NCBI GenBank assembly: GCA_036250195.1
Contig: JAVHZZ010000011.1
Location: forward strand, 59,958,919 to 60,022,918
DNA length: 64,000 nucleotides
Source of the DNA: Mixophyes australis
Lineage: Eukaryota > Chordata > Amphibia > Anura > Limnodynastidae
Direction of reading: 5' to 3'
Positions 59,430 to 64,000 of this stretch are shown in pieces. A program made the translations under genes and the position numbers. The stretch's first letter is position 1, and each line of letters opens with the position of its first letter. Below the pieces are notes generated by a model. That model saw only the letters and a program-made list of their open reading frames with translations. It was not told where the DNA came from and searched no databases.

Positions 59430-60590
59430 CCACCCTGCTGCAGAAAAAGGCACCCCTAAATAATTACCAAGCAGTCCCGTTTTTTTAAGTAGTTGGGTCA
59501 AAACAACATAATAAATATTGAAGTCAGGGCAGAAATACTTACTTAAGTTGTTTGCAAAAATAATACGCATAAATCCAAGTATGTGCTCTTGTCACTTTTG
59601 TCCCTCTATCATCACACTGTGCCCCTTCATTGTCACTTTTGCCCCTTCACAATATCACATGTGCCCTTTCACCATCACCTCTGTGCCCATCACCATCACC
59701 ACCTCTGTGCCAATCACCATCACCACCACTGTGCCAATCACCATCACCACCTCTGTGCCCATTACCACCTCTGTGCCCTTCACCATCACCACTTCTGTGC
59801 CAATCACCATCACCACCTCTGTGCCTCTTCACCATCACCACCTCTGTGCCCTTCACCATCACCACCTCTGTGCCAATCACCATCACCAATTCTGTGCCCC
59901 TTCACCATCACCACCTCTGTGCCCTTCACCATCACCACTTCTGTGCCAATCACCATCTCTGTGCCCTTCACCATCACCACCTCTGTGCCCTTCACCATCA
60001 CCACTTCTGTGCCAATCACCATCACCACTTCTGTGCCAATCACCATCTCTGTGCCCTTCACCACCTCTGTGCCCATCACCACTTCTGTGCCCCTTCACCA
60101 TCACCACTTCTGTGCCCCTTCACCATCACCACTTCTGTGCCCCTTCACCACCTCTGTGCCCATCACCATCACCACTTCTGTGCCCCTTCACCATCACCAC
60201 TTTTGTGCCCCTTCACCATCACCACTTCTGTCCCTTGTTTTACTTACCTTTCTATTGCGCGCTGCTCCTCCTCCGTCAGTCCAGATGAAAAAAAAAAAAA
60301 AAAAAAGAGAAAGAGTCACGTGATCGCTCGTCGGGTCCCGGCAGCCTCTCCTCCTCTCTCTATCACTGAGAGGAGAAGAGGCTGCCGGGACCCGATTCGC
60401 GGCACCCGACCCCCCTCCCCCGACTCGCGGCACCCCCCCCCCACGACTCGTGCCGCGAGTCGGGGGAGGGGTCGAATTTTTTTTTTTTTCATTTTTTTAA
60501 AAATTACTCCTGTCCCCCCCAGCTGTGCCCCCCCAGAGCCGCTAGGCCCTAGGCAGGTGCCTAGGTTGCCTAGCGGTAAATCCGGCCCTG
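59430..60590 (-). mobile_element. Non-autonomous hAT element (copy F), possibly chimeric
   Basis: The left part matches copy A (TAATTACCAAGCAGTCCCG, GTAGTTGGGTCAAAA, TTGTTTGCAAAAATAATAC). A C/A/T minisatellite of CACCATCACCACTTCTGTGCC units fills 59620-60232. A minus-strand GTAAGTA is at 60241-60247. A large hairpin follows: 60336-60395 (GGTCCCGGCAGCCTCT and complement). A second hairpin lies around 60405-60475. The right end, reversed, is CAGGGCCGGATTTACCGC, a hAT terminus like that of copies D and E. Left and right ends therefore belong to different families. Confidence 0.7.
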
Positions 60591-60660
60591 GTCAAAATTA
60601 CTTTCTGTCAGCAGTATCTTACCAAATAATTTTTAGCACTACAAGTGCTTTGGGCTGAGA

Positions 60661-61076
60661 ATGGATTCAAAGCAGTCCACATATGAGCAGAATGAGCAAC
60701 CAGGTTCTGTCACCAGTCCTGATGTTAGTGTTCCCAGTACGTCATCTGGGCAAGGCGATGTCAAACTACACAGTGTTTCGAAATCAGTCCAAAAAACAAA
60801 AACAACAGTGGTATGTCTAATCGTGAGCATTCTGTTAGTGTACCCATAAAGAAGGGCCCTTTCAGCAGTTCTGCTGATGTGTACCTGAACAGCCCGAGTG
60901 TAGCCGGTGATACACAATTAGAGGATGCCACTTTGGAAATAGAAGAGGATGAGGGGGAGATTTGTGAAGGTGACGAGGGCGCTAATGAGGATGTTGATGA
61001 TTATGATGCAGACAGATACCAAATTGCCTTTTTCAATTTCTATTTCTATTTCTATTCTAGATTATATAACGGCTGA
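60661..61076 (+). pseudogene. Acidic ORF pair, unknown function
   Basis: A 62-codon frame (MDSKQSTYEQNEQPGS..., Ser/Thr-rich) is followed, one frame over, by an 87-codon frame that becomes strongly acidic (EEDEGEICEGDEGANEDVDD) and then runs into the tandem repeat. One base slip near 60810 would join them, so they are probably two parts of one old reading frame. No known domain. It could be the N-terminus of a transposon protein. I do not assign a function. Confidence 0.45.
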
Positions 61077-61690
61077 ATAGTTTTCTATTTTACTCCTAGT
61101 GGAGAGGGGATCTGATGCAGACAGATACCAAACTGCCTTTGTCCATTTCTTTGTATATTCGAATTTCTAGTTCTACAGTCTATGCAGGCTGCTTTTTTTT
61201 TCTATTTTACTACAAGTGGATGGGGGGTGTCTGATGCAGACAGATACCAAACTGCCTTTGTCCATTTCTTTGTATATTCGAATTTCTAGTTCCACAGTGC
61301 AGGCTGCTTTTTTTAATATTCAACTACAAGTGGAGGGCGGGGGAGAGGGGGCATAGATAGCCACCAAACTACCGTGGTCCATTTAATTTTACTTTCTAGT
61401 TCCACAGTCTGTGCAGGCTGCTTTTTTTATATTCAACTACAAGTGGAGGGCGGGAGGGGGGGGGCATAGATAGCCACCAAACTACCGTGGTCCATTAAAT
61501 TTTACTTTCTAGTTCCACAGTCTGTGCAGGCTGCTTTTTCTATATTCAACTACAAGCGCAGGGCGGGAGGGGAGGGGGCATAGATAGCCAGCAAACTACC
61601 ATGGTCCATTTAATTTTACTTTCTAGTTCCACAGTCTGTGCAGGCTGCTTTTTTTAATATTCAACTACAAGTGGAGGGTGTAATATACAG
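61005..61690. repeat. Tandem repeat, about 109-120 bp unit, 6 copies
   Basis: Units start near 61005, 61114, 61233, 61351, 61463 and 61578. Early units begin GATGCAGACAGATACC, later ones GCATAGATAGCCACC. All share TCTAGTTCCACAGTCTGTG, GCAGGCTGCTTTTT and CAACTACAAGTGGAGGG. It abuts the acidic ORF, whose 3' end lies inside the first unit. Confidence 0.88.
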
Positions 61691-61808
61691 CCCAAGACGA
61701 TGGCTACATAGCCAATAATCAAAGATGGAGGAGGTAGACATTCAGGTTTGTCTGTATAATTTGCAGACAAGTGTTCGAATTAAGGACGGCCTACCAGGGT
61801 TTAAACCG

Positions 61809-63935
61809 CCGGTTCCCAAAGTGTGCGCCACGGATCTCTGGGGTGCCGCGGCGCTGTCACAGGGGTGCCGCGATCCCCAGCAAGAAAAAGAAGTAGAAGA
61901 AAAAAAACCCAAAAATAACCTTACCCATCATCCAGCGCCGGATCATCCTCCTCACTGACTGCCGGGCGTGACGTCATCACATCCGTCAGCCTCAGTGAGA
62001 AGGAGCAGCAGAAAAGACGTCCAGGAAAGCAGGTAAGTAAAGGAAGTGAAGGGGGGCACAGAGAGACACCATGAAAGAACACAGAGAGACACCATGAAGG
62101 GGACAGAGAGAGACACCATGAAGGGACACAGAGAGAGACACCATAAAGGGGACAGAGAGAGACACCATGAAGGGACACAGAGAGAGACACCATAAAGGGG
62201 ACAGAGAGAGACACCATGAAGGGGGACAGAGAGAGACACCATGAAGGGGGACAGAGAGAGACACCATGAAGGGGGACAGAGAGAGAAACCATGAAGGAAC
62301 ACAGAGAGAGACACCATAAAGGGGACAGAGAGAGACACCATAAAGGGGACAGAGAGAGACACCATGAAGGGGGGCAGAGAGACACCATGAAGGGGGGCAG
62401 AGAGACACCATGAAGGGGGACAGAGAGACACCATGAAAGAACACAGAGAGACACCATGAAGGGGAAAGAGAGAGAGACACCATGAAGGGGACAGAGAGAG
62501 ACACCATGAAGGGACACAGAGAGAGACACCATGAAGGGACACAGAGAGGGACACCATGAAGGGACACAGAGAGAGACACCATGAAGGGGGACAGAGAGAG
62601 ACACCATGAAGAGACACAGAGAGAGACACCATAAAGGGGACAGAGAGAGACACCATGAAGGGACACAGAGAGAGACACCATAAAGGGGACAGAGAGAGAC
62701 ACCATGAAGGGGGACAGAGAGAGACACCATGAAGGGGGACAGAGAGAGACACCATGAAGGGGGACAGAGAGAGACACCATGAAGGAACACAGAGAGAGAC
62801 ACCATAAAGGGGACAGAGAGAGACTCCATAAAGGGGACAGAGAGAGACACCATGAAGGGGGGCAGAGAGACACCATGAAGGGGGGCAGAGAGACACCATG
62901 AAGGGGGACAGAGAGACACCATGAAAGAACACAGAGAGACACCATGAAGGGGACAGAGAGAGACACCATGAAGGGGACAGAGAGAGACACCATGAAGGGA
63001 CACAGAGAGAGACACCATGAAGGGACACAGAGAGGGACACCATGAAGGGACACAGAGAGAGACACCATGAAGGGGGACAGAGAGAGACACCATGAAGGGG
63101 GACAGAGAGAGAGACACCATGAAGGGGACAGAGAGAGACACCATGAAGGGGGACAGAGAGACACCATGAAGGGGGACAGAGAGACACCATGAAGGGGGAC
63201 AGAGAGACACCATGAAGGGGACAGAGAAACACTGAAGGGGGACACAGAGAGGCTGAAGGGGGACACAAAGAGGCTGAAGGGGGACACACAGAGAGGCTGA
63301 AGGGGGCACAGAGCGACAGGTTGAAGGGGGCACAGAGGAACAGGCTGAAGGGGGCACAGTGCGACAGGCTGAAGGGGACACAGAGCGACAGGCTGAAGGA
63401 GGGGGACAGAGACGCTGAATGAGGGGGACAGAGAGACGCTGAAGGAGGGGGACAGAGAGATGCTGAAGGAGGGGGACAGAGAGACGCTGAAGGAGGGAGA
63501 CAGAGACGCTGAAGGAGGGGGGCAGAGAGAGACACTAAAGGATGGGGATAGAGAGACACTGAAGGAGGGGGACAGAGAGAGATGCTGAAGGAGGGGGATA
63601 GAGAGACACTGAAGGAGGGGGACAGAGAGAGATGCTGAAGGGGGGTCAGAGTGTGAGCTGATGAAGAGGGACACAGAGTGTGAGATGGCGAAAAGGGGGA
63701 AACAGGGTGTGAGATGGCAAAGAGGGGGACACAGGGTGTGAGATGGCGAAGAGGGGGACACAGGGTGTGAGATGGCGAAGAGGGGGACACAGGGTGTGAG
63801 ATGGCGAAGGGGATACAGAGTGATATGATAAAGGGGCACAATGTGATGGTGAAGGGGTCTAAATACATCTTACATAATTTTGACCCAACTACTTAAACAA
63901 CGGGACTACCCGGTAATTTTTTTAGCTTAAATTAA
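61809..63935 (+). mobile_element. Non-autonomous hAT element (copy G) with large minisatellite
   Basis: The left end GGTTCCCAAAGTGTGCG and GGTGCCGCGGCGCTGTCA match copy B. The right end ATAATTTTGACCCAACTAC and CGGGACTACCCGGTAATT match copies A and F. In between: a hairpin with TGACGTCA (61969-61976), CAG|GTAAGTA (donor at 62033-62039), then a G/A minisatellite. The right boundary is approximate. No transposase. Confidence 0.8.
62045..63850. repeat. G/A-rich minisatellite with higher-order repeat
   Basis: Units of about 22-26 bp (AGAGACACCATGAAGGGG plus ACAG or CACAG) run to about 63230, then drift to GAAGGGGGACACAGAG-, GCTGAAGGAGGGGGAC- and GTGTGAGATGGCGAA-type units. Blocks repeat at about 489 bp (rare GAAAGAACAC variant at 62435 and 62924). 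Minus-strand frames of up to 638 codons (HGVSL-type repeats) are artefacts. Confidence 0.93.
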
Positions 63936-64000
63936 ACAGTTTTTTTCATAATTTATTAGCTTTAGAATTACCTCACTTATCTAAGAAACTGGTGGAGCAC
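63936..64000. other. AT-rich right edge, nothing recognised
   Basis: No motif. Confidence 0.5.

Noticed and set aside
59518..60658. Long His/Pro/Cys-rich ORFs
   Set aside because: Low-complexity translation of the CACCATCAC minisatellite of copy F. Not a metal-binding protein.
61921..63868. Minus-strand ORFs of 486, 615 and 638 codons
   Set aside because: They are overlapping frames of a G/A minisatellite, made of HGVSLCP-type repeats with no domain, in three frames at once.

Overview
This is a eukaryotic, almost certainly vertebrate and probably amphibian (anuran), chromosomal window. It holds one conserved cellular gene in a mass of nested transposable elements. The cellular gene is rpl28 (ribosomal protein L28, eL28) on the minus strand at about 39.78-44.69 kb. 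It has five exons with GT-AG introns, a 137-residue product, a terminal-oligopyrimidine start and a very short 3' UTR. The amphibian assignment is an inference from rpl28 similarity and from the mixture of DIRS, Tx1/L1-type LINE, hAT, PIF/Harbinger and gamma/epsilon-like endogenous retrovirus (ERV) sequence. I cannot name the species.

Layout. 1-3.7 kb: a tandem repeat, a broken hAT transposase (minus) and its 52-bp satellite. 3.7-9.0 kb: a decayed ERV (ERV-1, plus) ending in an LTR. 9.0-16.0 kb: a GT-rich minisatellite and a dead L1/Tx1-type LINE (plus), cut by a 952-bp non-autonomous hAT with an 8-bp target duplication. 16-19.4 kb: scraps of another retrovirus on the minus strand (integrase, Env transmembrane subunit). 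19.5-28.1 kb: a more complete copy of the ERV-1 family (ERV-2, plus), with LTR, leader, gag, protease, RT, RNase H, integrase and Env. It carries several frameshifts and a 756-bp solo LTR in integrase. 29.1-38 kb: a hAT fragment, then a DIRS-type tyrosine-recombinase retrotransposon (minus) with three later insertions, each flanked by a perfect target duplication: a hAT, a 1.66-kb foldback and a solo LTR. 38.4-39.7 kb: a Harbinger-like MITE and a 1,019-bp solo LTR that ends 86 bp from the rpl28 poly(A) signal. 39.8-44.7 kb: rpl28. 45-46.7 kb: a non-autonomous hAT-like element just upstream of the rpl28 promoter. 47-49.7 kb: a PIF/Harbinger element whose transposase is close to complete. 50-59 kb: repeats, hairpins and a 2.6-kb hAT containing a second copy of the 45-kb element. 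59.3-64 kb: two more hAT-family elements with large internal minisatellites, and a repeat array next to an acidic ORF.

The most striking pattern is that seven non-autonomous hAT-like elements share one internal architecture: an inverted-repeat hairpin (its loop a TGACGTCA palindrome in three copies), then a near-perfect 5' splice-donor sequence, and in most copies a private G/A- or C/T-rich minisatellite. This looks like a mobile regulatory/first-exon-like module and is the best candidate here for something undescribed. The second is the 1,657-bp foldback element with a 14-bp target duplication.

Apart from rpl28 the genes do not work together. They are independent mobile elements, nearly all inactivated by stops, frameshifts, nested insertions or loss of catalytic residues. 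No tRNA, rRNA or CRISPR array was recognised.
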